From Pseudomonadota bacterium (GTDB lineage Bacteria; Pseudomonadota; Alphaproteobacteria; Rhizobiales; Devosiaceae), in contig JAEWLC010000028.1 in NCBI GenBank assembly GCA_023393475.1, positions 81,262-145,261 of the forward strand: 64,000 bases of DNA, given 5' to 3'. The position numbers and the translations under genes are program-made. Of the stretch, positions 51,536-60,589 are shown piece by piece (positions within the stretch are counted from its first letter, which is position 1; the number at the start of each line of letters is the position of its first letter). The notes beneath the pieces were generated by a model that saw only the letters and a list, made by a program, of their open reading frames with translations, was not told where the DNA came from and searched no databases.

Positions 51536-53902
51536 ATGCATAGCTACGACATCCGCCGCTGGGCCTTCACGCTCTCAGACCAGCCGGAGGCCTGGGGCAA
51601 GGCCTTCGACGACAGCACCTGGCGGCAGGTCACAGTGCCGCACGACTGGAGCATCGAAGAGGGTTTCGCCGAGACCAATTCGAGCGGCACCGGATACCTG
51701 CCCGGTGGTATCGGCTGGTACCGGGCGCATGTCTCTCTGGCGACGCTCGGCGAGTTTGCCGGCAAGCACGCGCGGCTCAAATTCGAGGGCGTATACAAGA
51801 ACGCCAGGGTCTGGGTGAACGGCTACCATCTCGGCCACCGGCCCTCGGGCTATGCCGAGTTCTCGTTCGACCTCACCGAAATCCTCTCCTATGCCAACAG
51901 CGACGACCTCGTGATCAGCGTGCGGGTCGAGCACACCGATATCTCCGACAGCCGCTGGTACAACGGCTCGGGCATCAACCGCCACGTCACGATCGAGCTG
52001 CACGAGCCGGTGCGCATCGCCGAGTACGGCACGGTGTTCGAGACGCTGACCGCCGATGCTGCGCAGGCGCGGGTCCGCGTCGCGCAGGCACTGGTCAACG
52101 ACACGGCCGAAGCGGTGACGGTGCGGGCGCGGCACGAACTCCGCTCGCTCGCCACGGGTCGCGTCCACGCCTTCGAAGCCTCAGCCGAAATCGCGGCAGG
52201 CAGCACGGCCGATGCGGTCGTTGCCGCGACGGTGCCGCAACCGGAGCTTTGGTCCGACACCAGCCCAAGTCTCTACCGCCTCACCACCACCCTCACCGGG
52301 GGCACAGGGCGGACCGCAGTCTACGAGGAAACCGTCGGTATCCGCACCTTCCGCTTCGATGCCGAGCAGGGCTTCTTCATCAATGGCGAGTCCCGGAAAC
52401 TGAAGGGCGTGTGCCTCCACGAAGATGCCGGCCCGTTCGGTACCGCCGTGCCGCCGGAAGTCTGGCTGCGCCGGCTGCTGAAGCTAAAGGAGATGGGCTG
52501 CAACGGCGTGCGCATGGCGCACAACCCGCACGCGCCCGAACTCTATCTCCTCTGCGATGCGCTCGGCTTTTTCGTCATCGACGAAGCGTTCGACGAGTGG
52601 GAGAACCCCAAGAACAAGTGGTGGCAGGGCCACAACGTCTCGCCGCCGCGCCATCAGGGCTATGCCAACGACTTTCCCGAGTGGCACGAGCGCGACCTCG
52701 CCAACATGGTCGACGCACACCGCAAGCATGCCTCGATCATCGCCTGGAGCATCGGCAACGAGATCGACTACCCCAACGATCCCTATGCTTCAGCCATGTT
52801 CGAGGCCGCGACCGGCAACAACGACGCCAACAAGTCGGCGCGCCAGCGCGCCTACGACCCCAACCGCCCCGACGCCCGCCGCCTCGCCACCATCGCCCGC
52901 CGCCTGGCCGGTATCGTCCGGCACAAGGACCCGGCCCGGCCGGTGACGGTCGGGTCGGCCTTCCCCGAACTCTCGCGCCATACCGGCTTCCTCGTGCCCA
53001 TCGACCTCGTCGGCTACAACTACAAGGAGCACCTCTACCCTGAGGATCATGGCAAGTTCCCGGACCAGCCGATCATCGGCACCGAGAACGGCCACAGCTA
53101 CGCCAACTGGCGCGCCGTCGCCGACAATCCCTATGTTTCAGGCCAGTATCTCTGGACCGGCATCGACTATCTCGGCGAGACGCATGGCTGGCCCCGGCAC
53201 GGCTCGAGCGCGGGCCTCATCACCCTCGCCGGCTTCGAGAAACCAGCGTTCCACCTCCGCCGAAGCTGGTGGTCCGACGAGCCGGTGGCCTATATCGCCA
53301 CTCGCCTCCGTGACGAGCAGCGGCACATCTGGTCGCTGCCGGTGTCGCGCAACTGGGCCGGCCTCGCCGATGGCACGCACGAAGTGCTCTGCATCTCGAA
53401 CGGCGAGCCACGCCTCACCGGCGACGGCGTCGAGATCCCGCTCCAGCGCGACGAACGTGATGGCTGCTGGGTCGCCGCCGTGCCCCCCGGCACCGTGTCG
53501 TTGAAACTCGAAACGCTGCGCGACGGTGTGGTCGTCGCCAGCGACACGTTCAGCCCGCCCGGCGACGCCGTCCGGATCGAAGCGTCGGTTTGGCAGGCGC
53601 CGACCGACGCGACCGCGAAGTGCACGGCAGCGGGCCTCGCCGGCGAGGGCGTCACCCAGATCGAGGTCACCCTGCGCGACGCCAATGGCGGCATCGCCCG
53701 CAACGAACTCGTCATTTCCGCCGAGGTCGATGGCGGCACCCTGCTCTTCATCGAGAATGGCGACCTCGGCGACAACAGTTCCTACGCCACGCCTGAGCGC
53801 CGCAGCTTCGAAGGCCAGGTCATTGCCTTCGTCAGGGCGGATGGCTCCGCCCTCCTGCGCCTCGGCGCGCCGGGCGTGCCTCCGGTCGAGCTCCGGCTGT
53901 GA
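51536..53902 (+). CDS. Beta-galactosidase, GH2 family
   Basis: 788 aa, cytoplasmic (no signal peptide). Domain order of GH2: N-terminal sugar-binding jelly roll (VTVPHDWSIEEGF, GGIGWYRAHV, VWVNGYHLGHRPSGYAEF), Ig-like domain, TIM barrel from about residue 280 (KLKGVCLHEDAGPFGTAVP, GVRMAHNPHAPELYLLCDALG). Acid/base Glu is E409 in SIGNEIDYP and the nucleophile is E517 in IIGTENGHSYANWR. A C-terminal beta domain of the DUF4982/Ig type follows from about 590. It could also be a beta-galactosidase-like enzyme of other specificity (for example beta-glucuronidase). Operon with transporter genes and an SDR gene it overlaps by 4 bp. Confidence 0.9.
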   Translation: MHSYDIRRWAFTLSDQPEAWGKAFDDSTWRQVTVPHDWSIEEGFAETNSSGTGYLPGGIGWYRAHVSLATLGEFAGKHARLKFEGVYKNARVWVNGYHLGHRPSGYAEFSFDLTEILSYANSDDLVISVRVEHTDISDSRWYNGSGINRHVTIELHEPVRIAEYGTVFETLTADAAQARVRVAQALVNDTAEAVTVRARHELRSLATGRVHAFEASAEIAAGSTADAVVAATVPQPELWSDTSPSLYRLTTTLTGGTGRTAVYEETVGIRTFRFDAEQGFFINGESRKLKGVCLHEDAGPFGTAVPPEVWLRRLLKLKEMGCNGVRMAHNPHAPELYLLCDALGFFVIDEAFDEWENPKNKWWQGHNVSPPRHQGYANDFPEWHERDLANMVDAHRKHASIIAWSIGNEIDYPNDPYASAMFEAATGNNDANKSARQRAYDPNRPDARRLATIARRLAGIVRHKDPARPVTVGSAFPELSRHTGFLVPIDLVGYNYKEHLYPEDHGKFPDQPIIGTENGHSYANWRAVADNPYVSGQYLWTGIDYLGETHGWPRHGSSAGLITLAGFEKPAFHLRRSWWSDEPVAYIATRLRDEQRHIWSLPVSRNWAGLADGTHEVLCISNGEPRLTGDGVEIPLQRDERDGCWVAAVPPGTVSLKLETLRDGVVVASDTFSPPGDAVRIEASVWQAPTDATAKCTAAGLAGEGVTQIEVTLRDANGGIARNELVISAEVDGGTLLFIENGDLGDNSSYATPERRSFEGQVIAFVRADGSALLRLGAPGVPPVELRL

Positions 53903-53937
53903 CCGACCTACTCACCCATTCCTGCAAGGTATTCGAC

Positions 53938-54723
53938 ATGCTGATTGATCTCACGAACAAGGTCGCCATCGTCACCGGAGCCGGCCGCGGCATCGGCAAC
54001 GAGATCGCCCGGACGCTCGCCGCCGAAGGCGCAACCGTCGTCATCACCGACATCCGCCAGGAACTGCTCGACGAGGCCGCCCTTGAATGGGAGAGCAACG
54101 GCTGGCGGGGCCTGCAGCTCCTCTGCGACGTGCGCGACGCGCACGACAACAAGGCGGTGGTCGAGACGGTCGAGAAGGCCTTCGGCCGCATCGACATCCT
54201 CGTCAACAACGCCGGCGTCGCCGGCGGCGCCCGCGTCGAGCAGCTCTCGGAGGAGACCTGGGACCTCAACATGGACGTGAACCTCAAGGGCACGTTCCTG
54301 ATGTGCCAGGCGGTGATCCCGGTGATGAAGCGCCAGCGCTCGGGCCGCATCCTCAACGCGGCATCCTTCGCGGCTATCGTCCCCTCGATCGGCGGCGCGG
54401 CCTATGCGGCCTCGAAATACGGGGTCGAGGGGCTGACGCGGGTGCTCGCGGGCGAACTGGGCGCCCACGACATCACGGTGAACTGCTACGCGCCGGGGAT
54501 GATCCCCACCGGGATGAACCGCTTCGCCGAGCGCACCGAGGTCGAAAAGAACCGCCTTCTCGACACGTTGACCCTGCGCCGCTGGGGCAGCCCCAAGGAC
54601 GTCGCCCACCTCATCTGCTTCCTCGCCTCGGATTTCGCGTCCTACATCACTGGCACGATGATCGACGTTTCCGGCGGCAAGTTCGCCACGCAGATGCCCT
54701 GGCTCGCCCATCGCGAGCCGTAA
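53938..54723 (+). CDS. Short-chain dehydrogenase/reductase
   Basis: Classical SDR oxidoreductase, 261 aa from ATG at 53938. Cofactor motif TGAGRGIG at residues about 12-19, D in ITDIRQE after strand 2 (favours NAD over NADP), NNAG near 90, catalytic Ser in AASFAAIVPSIGG, and YAASK near 159-163. AAGG upstream supports this start; GTG at 53899 overlapping the GH2 stop is an alternative. As the last gene of the galactoside operon it may oxidise the released sugar (a galactose-type dehydrogenase), which is inference. Confidence 0.88.
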   Translation: MLIDLTNKVAIVTGAGRGIGNEIARTLAAEGATVVITDIRQELLDEAALEWESNGWRGLQLLCDVRDAHDNKAVVETVEKAFGRIDILVNNAGVAGGARVEQLSEETWDLNMDVNLKGTFLMCQAVIPVMKRQRSGRILNAASFAAIVPSIGGAAYAASKYGVEGLTRVLAGELGAHDITVNCYAPGMIPTGMNRFAERTEVEKNRLLDTLTLRRWGSPKDVAHLICFLASDFASYITGTMIDVSGGKFATQMPWLAHREP

Positions 54724-54745
54724 ATCCGGAGATGAAGGGGAAGAA

Positions 54746-54822
54746 TGGCGCGCCCGGAACGATTCGAACGTCCGACCCTCAGATTCGTAGTCTGATGCTC
54801 TATCCAGCTGAGCTACGGGCGC
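54746..54822 (-). tRNA. tRNA-Arg (anticodon ACG)
   Basis: 77 nt including an encoded CCA. On the minus strand the acceptor GCGCCCG pairs with CGGGCGC, D-arm AGCTCAGCTGGATAGAGC, anticodon stem TCAGA/TCTGA around loop CTACGAA (anticodon ACG, wobble A read as inosine), and T-loop GTTCGAATC. Discriminator G. All four stems are intact. Confidence 0.97.
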
Positions 54823-54925
54823 GCAGGCCGGACTCAATTTCCGGCGAACGGCGAGACCCATACATGGGGCGCTTGCCTATTGCAAGCCACGACGCCACGC
54901 GAATTTTGTCGTTCCGGTGACAGCG

Positions 54926-56356
54926 TCAGGTGATGCGGATGCTGCTCGGCAGGCTCACGTCGAAGCGCGTCCCCTGCGGCTGGTCGACGAAGCTGATCCT
55001 GCCGCCATGCGCTTCGGTCAGTTCGCGGGCGATGGCGAGGCCAAGCCCGGTGCCGCCCGCCCGCGCCGAGCCCTCGAAGGCGACGAACAGGTTGTCGCGG
55101 GCCCGTGGGGGCAACCCTGGGCCATTGTCGGATACTGACAGCGTCAGCCATTCGGGAGTCTCGGCGAAGGTGATCTCGACGAAGGGGCTTTCGATCTTGC
55201 CATTGGCCGCCTCCAGCGCCTCGCGGGCGTTCTTCAGCAGGTTGTCGAAGATGCGGCTGAACTGGTCGGGATCGGCGGAAATGGTGACGGCGTCGGGAAC
55301 GCCGTTGCGCCACCGGACGCCGGGATGGCCGACAAGGCCGGCATCGAAGGCGGCTTCGTCGAGCAGCAGGTGGAGGTCCACCGGAACGGGCCGCGGCGGC
55401 GTGGCGCTCTGCCGGCCATAGTCGAGCACCGACTGGGCGAAGCCGATCGCCTTGTCGATCGATTGCACGAGGCGGGGCGCCAGCCGCTGCACCTTGGGGT
55501 CGTCGACGTTGGCCACCTGGTCGGAGAGCAGCTGCGCCGAGGTCAGCGTGTTGCGCAGGTCGTGGTTGATCTTGGCCACGGCAAGCCCGAGGTCGGCGAG
55601 GTGCCGGCGCTGGCGCAGCATGGAGTAGATGTCCGACTCCATCGCCGCCAGTTCGCGCTCCATGATGCCGATCTCGTCGCGCCGGTCCGATGGCGTGAGG
55701 ATCAGCGCCGCATTCTCGGGGGCGGTGGAGAACTCGACGAGATTGCCGGTCAGGCGGCGGATCGGCGCGATCAGCAGGCGCGACATGAAGACGTAGAGCA
55801 CCGCCGAGGTAATGATCGCGAGGATCACCGAGAGGAAGAAGAGGTTGCGCGAATAGAGCAGCAGCTCGGCGCGCAGCGGCGCCTCCGGCATCAGCACCTC
55901 GATGATACGGTCGGGCTGGCCATCCTCGTTGCCGACGATGCGCAGGGTGCGGTTCGACCCGAACAACAGCGTATCGAGCGCACCCATGATCAGTGTCGCC
56001 GGATCGCGCTGGCGCATGTCGACGGTCACTGCCTCGCGCGGCGTCTCGGCCCCCTCGAGCTCGATCAGCTGGCTCTGGCCTTCGCGGCGGTAGACGATGG
56101 CGACGGCGCCGGCCGAGGTCAGCAGCCGGTCGGTCAGCATGCGCGGCAGGTCCATCGCGTCCGGCACGGCATCGAGCACGCGTGCGGCCACAGTTCCGAC
56201 ACGCAGCCGGTCGTTGAGCCAGCTTTGTCGGAAACTCGCGGCGGAAGGGAGATAGATGACCACCTCGACCGCAAGTATCACCACAATGAGGGTGGCGATC
56301 AACTTGACGGAGAGGCCCGAGAACGGGCCAGGCATCGCACGGGTCGGTGTGGCCAT
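54926..56356 (-). CDS. Membrane sensor histidine kinase
   Basis: 476 aa. Transmembrane helix at about residues 17-38, periplasmic sensor of ~130 residues, second helix near 175-197, HAMP (RLLIAPIRRLTGNLVEFS), then a HisKA box with KINHDLRNTLTSAQLL (phospho-His near 264). ATPase domain: N-box IFDNLLKNAREAL, G1 VSDNGPGLP, G2 RAGGTGLGLAI. No response-regulator gene is next to it, so it is an orphan kinase here. It lies 54 bp after the flavoprotein gene in the same direction, perhaps co-transcribed. Confidence 0.93.
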   Translation of the reverse strand: MATPTRAMPGPFSGLSVKLIATLIVVILAVEVVIYLPSAASFRQSWLNDRLRVGTVAARVLDAVPDAMDLPRMLTDRLLTSAGAVAIVYRREGQSQLIELEGAETPREAVTVDMRQRDPATLIMGALDTLLFGSNRTLRIVGNEDGQPDRIIEVLMPEAPLRAELLLYSRNLFFLSVILAIITSAVLYVFMSRLLIAPIRRLTGNLVEFSTAPENAALILTPSDRRDEIGIMERELAAMESDIYSMLRQRRHLADLGLAVAKINHDLRNTLTSAQLLSDQVANVDDPKVQRLAPRLVQSIDKAIGFAQSVLDYGRQSATPPRPVPVDLHLLLDEAAFDAGLVGHPGVRWRNGVPDAVTISADPDQFSRIFDNLLKNAREALEAANGKIESPFVEITFAETPEWLTLSVSDNGPGLPPRARDNLFVAFEGSARAGGTGLGLAIARELTEAHGGRISFVDQPQGTRFDVSLPSSIRIT

Positions 56357-56410
56357 TTCAGCGATGCTTAGCGGGAAAAACCGGGCCTCGCCAGTATGAT
56401 AAGAGCAGAT

Positions 56411-57931
56411 TCAGCCCAGTAGTCGCGTCAATGCGGCCCAGTATTTGACGATGGGGGTCTGCATCTCGCCGCGGCGGAACTCGGCGCCCAGCCGCACGGC
56501 GATCTCGGCGAAGGATGGATAGGGCACCGTGAGCGACCCCAGCTCGCCCGCCTTCATGCCGGCCGCCATGGCGAGGGAGAAGAGCGCAACGAGCTCGCCC
56601 GCGCCGGCGCCGACCACCCCTGCCCCGATGATCCTGCCCGATCGATCGGTGATGAGCTTGGCCAGCCCATAGGTCTGGCGGGTCGCCCGCGCCTGGTCGT
56701 TGTCGGCAAAGGCACAGCGGGTGACGCGGAAGGCAATGCCATGCCGAGTGCGCGCGGCACTTTCCGTGAGGCCGATCTCGGCGATCGACGGTTCGGTCGA
56801 GACCAGCCGTGGCACGAGGTCGCTCGGCCGCCCCAGCAAGCCGAGCAGCGCGCTCCGCACCACGGCCTGTGCCTGCGCCGCGGCGGCGGGCACGGACTGG
56901 CTGCCCACCACATCGCCCACGGCGTAGATGCGCGCGTTGGTGGTGCGCAGCCCCGGCGTGAGCTGCAGGGAACCCGGCCGCTTGCCATCGGGCCTGACAC
57001 CCGCCTTGGCGAGGTCGAGCCCCTCGACATTGGGCACCCGGTCGCCAGCGACGAGGATGTGCGAGGCATCGAGCAACTGGTCGCTCTCGCCCTCCCGCAC
57101 GGCAACGCCGATGCCCATCGAGCGCGCCTGGATGGCGGTCACGGCGGCGTGGGGCATGAGCCTCACGCCCTCTTCCACCAGTTGCTTCAGCGCCACCGCA
57201 GCAAGCTCGGGGTCGAAACCGGCAAGGAATGCACTCGAGCCGATTACCGTCACCTCGGTGCCGAGGCGGGCGTAGGACTGGGCCAGTTCGATCGCATTGG
57301 CGCCCGAACCGATCACCACCAGGTGGGTCAGCTTGCGCGTATTGTCGAGAATGGTGTCGGCGGTGAAATACGGCACGCCGTCGAGGCCGGGAATCGCCGG
57401 GACCACCGGGCGTACGCCGGTGGCAATCACGAAGCGGCGGGCGCGGATCTCGGTATCGCCGACGGCGATCGCCTTGCGGGTGATGAACCGGGCCTCGCCC
57501 TTCACCACATCGATGCCCAGCGCCCCCAGATGCGAGACGGCGCTCCCCGGCGACAAGGCGGTGATAACCTGTTCGACGTGATCGTGGACGCGGCGGAAAT
57601 TGACCTTGGCATCCTCGACTGTGATGCCGAACGCCGCGCCGTCGCGGATGGCGCGGGCATGCGCCGCGGCAGCCGCCAGCGCCTTGGCCGGTATCGCACC
57701 GGTATTGAGGGCGTTGCCGCCCAGCGGGCCCTTTTCGACAAGGACGACGCTCGCGCCATAGGCCCGGGCAAGCTCTGCCACCGCAAGACCGCCCGATCCG
57801 GCCCCGATGACGCAAAGGTCGGGAGTTAGGATATCGGCCAATCGAGTCCCCGGTGCTGCTGATGGGGCCCCAAACCCCTGTTCTGCCTCATTAACACCGC
57901 GCCACCGCCCGGCAATAGTGGCGAAGGCCAA
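56411..57931 (-). CDS. Pyridine nucleotide-disulfide oxidoreductase-fold flavoprotein lacking redox cysteines
   Basis: 506 aa with the dihydrolipoamide dehydrogenase/mercuric reductase fold: FAD motif CVIGAGSGGLAVAE (residues 40-53), NAD motif LVVIGSGANAIELAQSYARLG, FAD-ribityl block ARIYAVGDVVG, and a C-terminal dimerisation domain. The redox site normally GGTCLNVGCIPSK reads GGNALNTGAIPAK (71-83): both cysteines are Ala (A74, A79). The usual catalytic HPxxxE near the C-terminus reads PYPSFAE. So it cannot work by the normal dithiol mechanism; perhaps an NAD(P)H oxidase or quinone reductase. The N-terminus (~35 residues) may be overextended. Confidence 0.85.
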   Translation of the reverse strand: MAFATIAGRWRGVNEAEQGFGAPSAAPGTRLADILTPDLCVIGAGSGGLAVAELARAYGASVVLVEKGPLGGNALNTGAIPAKALAAAAAHARAIRDGAAFGITVEDAKVNFRRVHDHVEQVITALSPGSAVSHLGALGIDVVKGEARFITRKAIAVGDTEIRARRFVIATGVRPVVPAIPGLDGVPYFTADTILDNTRKLTHLVVIGSGANAIELAQSYARLGTEVTVIGSSAFLAGFDPELAAVALKQLVEEGVRLMPHAAVTAIQARSMGIGVAVREGESDQLLDASHILVAGDRVPNVEGLDLAKAGVRPDGKRPGSLQLTPGLRTTNARIYAVGDVVGSQSVPAAAAQAQAVVRSALLGLLGRPSDLVPRLVSTEPSIAEIGLTESAARTRHGIAFRVTRCAFADNDQARATRQTYGLAKLITDRSGRIIGAGVVGAGAGELVALFSLAMAAGMKAGELGSLTVPYPSFAEIAVRLGAEFRRGEMQTPIVKYWAALTRLLG

Positions 57932-57983
57932 GCCAGTGTGGAAATCCGCCCGATAAAAGCCGATCTGACGCAGCGCGGTCGCG

Positions 57984-58012
57984 TTGACTTACGCGGACCA
58001 ATTCCATATACA
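57984..58012 (+). promoter_or_regulatory. Sigma70 promoter of rpmH operon
   Basis: TTGACT (57984-57989) and TATACA (58007-58012) with an ideal 17-bp spacer, about 110 bp upstream of the rpmH ATG. The match to TTGACA/TATAAT is five of six at each hexamer, fitting a strongly expressed ribosomal-protein operon. Confidence 0.8.
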
Positions 58013-58120
58013 CCGCCGAAATCTGCCGTGGGCTCTTCAGTGGGGCCCGGCCGGCATGCCAATTGCACTTTGCTCTAGTCAGCAGAATTAGGGAACCGCG
58101 CGCCGGCGTGGTCAGATCGT

Positions 58121-58258
58121 ATGTCGAAACGCACTTTCCAGCCGAGCAATCTCGTCCGCACCCGCCGGCACGGCTTCCGCGCCCGCATGGCGACCAAGAA
58201 TGGCCGCGCCGTTCTGGCCCGTCGCCGCGCCGTCGGCCGCAAGAAGCTGTCGGCCTAA
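58121..58258 (+). CDS. rpmH: 50S ribosomal protein L34
   Basis: 45 aa, highly basic, essentially the L34 consensus: MSKRTFQPSNLVRTRRHGFR, then ARMATKNGRAVLARRRAVGR and KKLSA. A small protein of the large ribosomal subunit. First gene of the rpmH-rnpA-yidC run; a strong sigma70 promoter lies upstream. No strong Shine-Dalgarno site is seen before the ATG (GGTCAGATCGT precedes it). Confidence 0.97.
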   Translation: MSKRTFQPSNLVRTRRHGFRARMATKNGRAVLARRRAVGRKKLSA

Positions 58259-58298
58259 GACTGTGGCCGTGCACACGGCCATAGCTGATGAGGGCGCT

Positions 58299-58628
58299 GT
58301 GCGGCGCCTGAAAAACCGATCCGAATTTGTTGGAGCCGCCCGAGGCAAGCGCGTCGGGCGCTCTGCGTTTTCACTGCAGGCCAACGATCGTGCGCTGGAT
58401 GAGCCGGGAATCGGCTTCACGGTTACCAAGCAGCAGGGCAACTCGCCGCAGCGCAATCGCATCCGGCGCCGCCTCAAGGCCGCCGCGAAGGCTTGCGAGA
58501 CTGAGTTCGCGCCCCAACATGACTATGTACTCGTCGGCCGCCGCGAAGCGCTGAGCATTCCGTTTGCGGAGCTCGTCAGCGAACTCGGTGCCTCGATTTC
58601 CAAGATCCACCTGAAGAAGAAGAGCTGA
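58299..58628 (+). CDS. rnpA: Ribonuclease P protein component
   Basis: Protein subunit of RNase P, which trims the 5' ends of tRNA precursors. From GTG at 58299 it has 109 aa: VRRLKNRSEFVGAARGKRVG, then GIGFTVTKQQGNSPQRNRIRRRLKAA carrying the family RNR motif, and QHDYVLVGRREALSIPFAEL. GAGGG 4 nt upstream supports this start; in-frame GTGs at 58263 and 58269 would add about 10-12 residues. The stop overlaps the yidC ATG (TGATG); no yidD gene lies between, unlike many bacteria. Confidence 0.93.
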   Translation: MRRLKNRSEFVGAARGKRVGRSAFSLQANDRALDEPGIGFTVTKQQGNSPQRNRIRRRLKAAAKACETEFAPQHDYVLVGRREALSIPFAELVSELGASISKIHLKKKS

Positions 58629-60505
58629 TGCAGTCCGATAACAACCGCAACATGATCATAGCGATCGTGCTCAGCATCGTGGTGCTGTTCGGATGGCAGT
58701 TCTTCGTGGCCGGGCCACAGCTGGAACAGGCCCAGCGACGCGCCGAGGCGCAGCAGGCGGCCCAGCAGACCACGGTCCCGACCGATGCTGGGCTGGCGAC
58801 GCCCGCCGGCGGTACTGCGGCGGCTGGCGCGGCGCAGGTTGCGGTGACCGACACCACCATCGCCGGCAGCTTCCCCACCCGCGAAGCCGCGCTCGCCGCC
58901 TCGCAGCGCGTCGCCATCGACACGCCCTCGTTGGCCGGCTCGATCAGCCTCACCGGCGCGCGCGTCGACGACATCAGGCTCAAGGAATACCGCGAGACGG
59001 TTGATCCGAACTCGCCGATCATCACCCTGCTCAGCCCCTCGGGCGGTCCGGGCGGCTACTATGTCGAAGGCGGCTGGGCCCCGGCAGCGGGCAGCACGGC
59101 CGCGCTCCCCGGTGGCAACAGCGTCTGGACGGTCGAGGGCGACAACGCCTCGCTCACCGTCGCGACCCCGGTCACCTTGCGCTGGGACAACGGTGCGGGC
59201 CTGATCTTCCGCCGCAACTTCACCGTCGACGACAACTATCTCATCACCGTGGTGCAGTCGGTCGAGAACACCACTGCGGGCGATATCGCGCTCTATCCCT
59301 ACTCGCGCATCGTGCGCCAGGGCATGCCGCATGTGCAGAACTTTTTCGTCCAGCACGAAGGCCCGCTGGGCGTGCTGGGGACCAACAACCTCGTCTCGAA
59401 GAAGTACTCCGACGTCGTCAACGACGGCCAGATCGACTGGACCTCGACGACTGGCGGTTGGGTCGGCATCGGTGACAAGTACTGGGCCACCGCGATCCAC
59501 TCGCTTCCCGGTGCCCCGCTCAATGCCCGCTTCTCGGCCACCAAGCAGGGTGCCATCGACATCTTCCAGACGAGCTTCGTCGAGAGCACTCCGGTCGTCG
59601 TGCCGGCCGGCGGCAAGGCCGAAAGCAAGAGCTACGCCTTTACCGGCGCCAAGCAGACGCACGTCATCGACAACTACGACAAGACCTACGGCTTCGACCG
59701 GCTCGAACTGCTGATCGACTGGGGCTGGCTGCACTTCCTCACCCGGCCGATGTTCGAGCTGCTGAACTTCCTCTACGGCATCCTCGGCAATTTCGGCCTC
59801 GCCATCCTCGCGGTGACGGTCATCGTCAAGGCGGTGTTCTTCCCGCTGGCCAACCGTTCCTACGCCTCGATGGCGGCGATGCGGCGCGTGCAGCCGGAGA
59901 TGAAGTCGATCCAGGAGCGCTTCAAGGAAGATCGTGCTGCCCAGCAGCAGGCGATGATGGAGCTCTACAAGAAAGAGAAGATCAACCCGCTCGCGGGCTG
60001 CTGGCCGATCCTCATCCAGATCCCGGTGTTCTTCTCGCTCTACACCGTCATCTTCATTTCGCTCGAGATGCGGCATGCGCCGTTCTTCGGCTGGATCGTC
60101 GACCTCGCGGCCCCCGATCCGACCAACATCTTCACCCTGTTCGGCCTGATCCCGTGGAATCCGGTCGCCATCCCGGTGATCGGCGGCCTGCTCCATCTCG
60201 GCATCTGGCCGCTGATCATGGGCGTCACCATGTGGGTCCAGATGCGGCTCAACCCGCCGCCGCCGGATCCGACCCAGGCGATGATCTTCAACTGGATGCC
60301 GATCATCTTCACCTTCATGCTCGGCTCGTTCCCGGCCGGCCTCGTGATCTACTGGGCCTGGAACAACCTGCTCTCGGTGACCCAGCAGTGGTTCATCATG
60401 AAGCGCCACGGCGCCGAAGTGGACCTGCTCGGCAATATCTTGGCCAGCTTCAAGCGCAAGCCTAAGGCGGTCGAGGACAAGCCGGCGAGCGGCAAGGCCG
60501 GCTGA
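58628..60505 (+). CDS. yidC: Membrane protein insertase YidC
   Basis: Inserts membrane proteins with or without SecYEG. 625 aa, the large Gram-negative form: N-terminal helix at about residues 7-25, Ala/Gln-rich linker, periplasmic beta-supersandwich domain to about 365, then the conserved 60KD_IMP core (FGLAILAVTVIVKAVFFPLANRSY, coiled hairpin AAMRRVQPEMKSIQERFKED, PLAGCWPILIQIPVFFSLY) with five helices. C-terminal tail is Lys-rich. Translationally coupled to rnpA and followed by a terminator. Confidence 0.97.
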   Translation: MQSDNNRNMIIAIVLSIVVLFGWQFFVAGPQLEQAQRRAEAQQAAQQTTVPTDAGLATPAGGTAAAGAAQVAVTDTTIAGSFPTREAALAASQRVAIDTPSLAGSISLTGARVDDIRLKEYRETVDPNSPIITLLSPSGGPGGYYVEGGWAPAAGSTAALPGGNSVWTVEGDNASLTVATPVTLRWDNGAGLIFRRNFTVDDNYLITVVQSVENTTAGDIALYPYSRIVRQGMPHVQNFFVQHEGPLGVLGTNNLVSKKYSDVVNDGQIDWTSTTGGWVGIGDKYWATAIHSLPGAPLNARFSATKQGAIDIFQTSFVESTPVVVPAGGKAESKSYAFTGAKQTHVIDNYDKTYGFDRLELLIDWGWLHFLTRPMFELLNFLYGILGNFGLAILAVTVIVKAVFFPLANRSYASMAAMRRVQPEMKSIQERFKEDRAAQQQAMMELYKKEKINPLAGCWPILIQIPVFFSLYTVIFISLEMRHAPFFGWIVDLAAPDPTNIFTLFGLIPWNPVAIPVIGGLLHLGIWPLIMGVTMWVQMRLNPPPPDPTQAMIFNWMPIIFTFMLGSFPAGLVIYWAWNNLLSVTQQWFIMKRHGAEVDLLGNILASFKRKPKAVEDKPASGKAG

Positions 60506-60526
60506 GGCCAGCACGCAAGATTTGGG

Positions 60527-60564
60527 GGGCCGCGCATCGCAAGGTGCGCGGCCCTTTCCTTATT
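60527..60564 (+). terminator. Rho-independent terminator after yidC
   Basis: Perfect 10-bp GC-rich stem, 60527-60536 with 60545-60554, 8-nt loop, followed by TTTCCTTATT. It ends the rpmH-rnpA-yidC transcript 21 nt after the yidC stop, so engB probably has its own promoter or depends on readthrough. Confidence 0.85.
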
Positions 60565-60589
60565 GTCCGCCCTCCCCTATTGAACGGCC

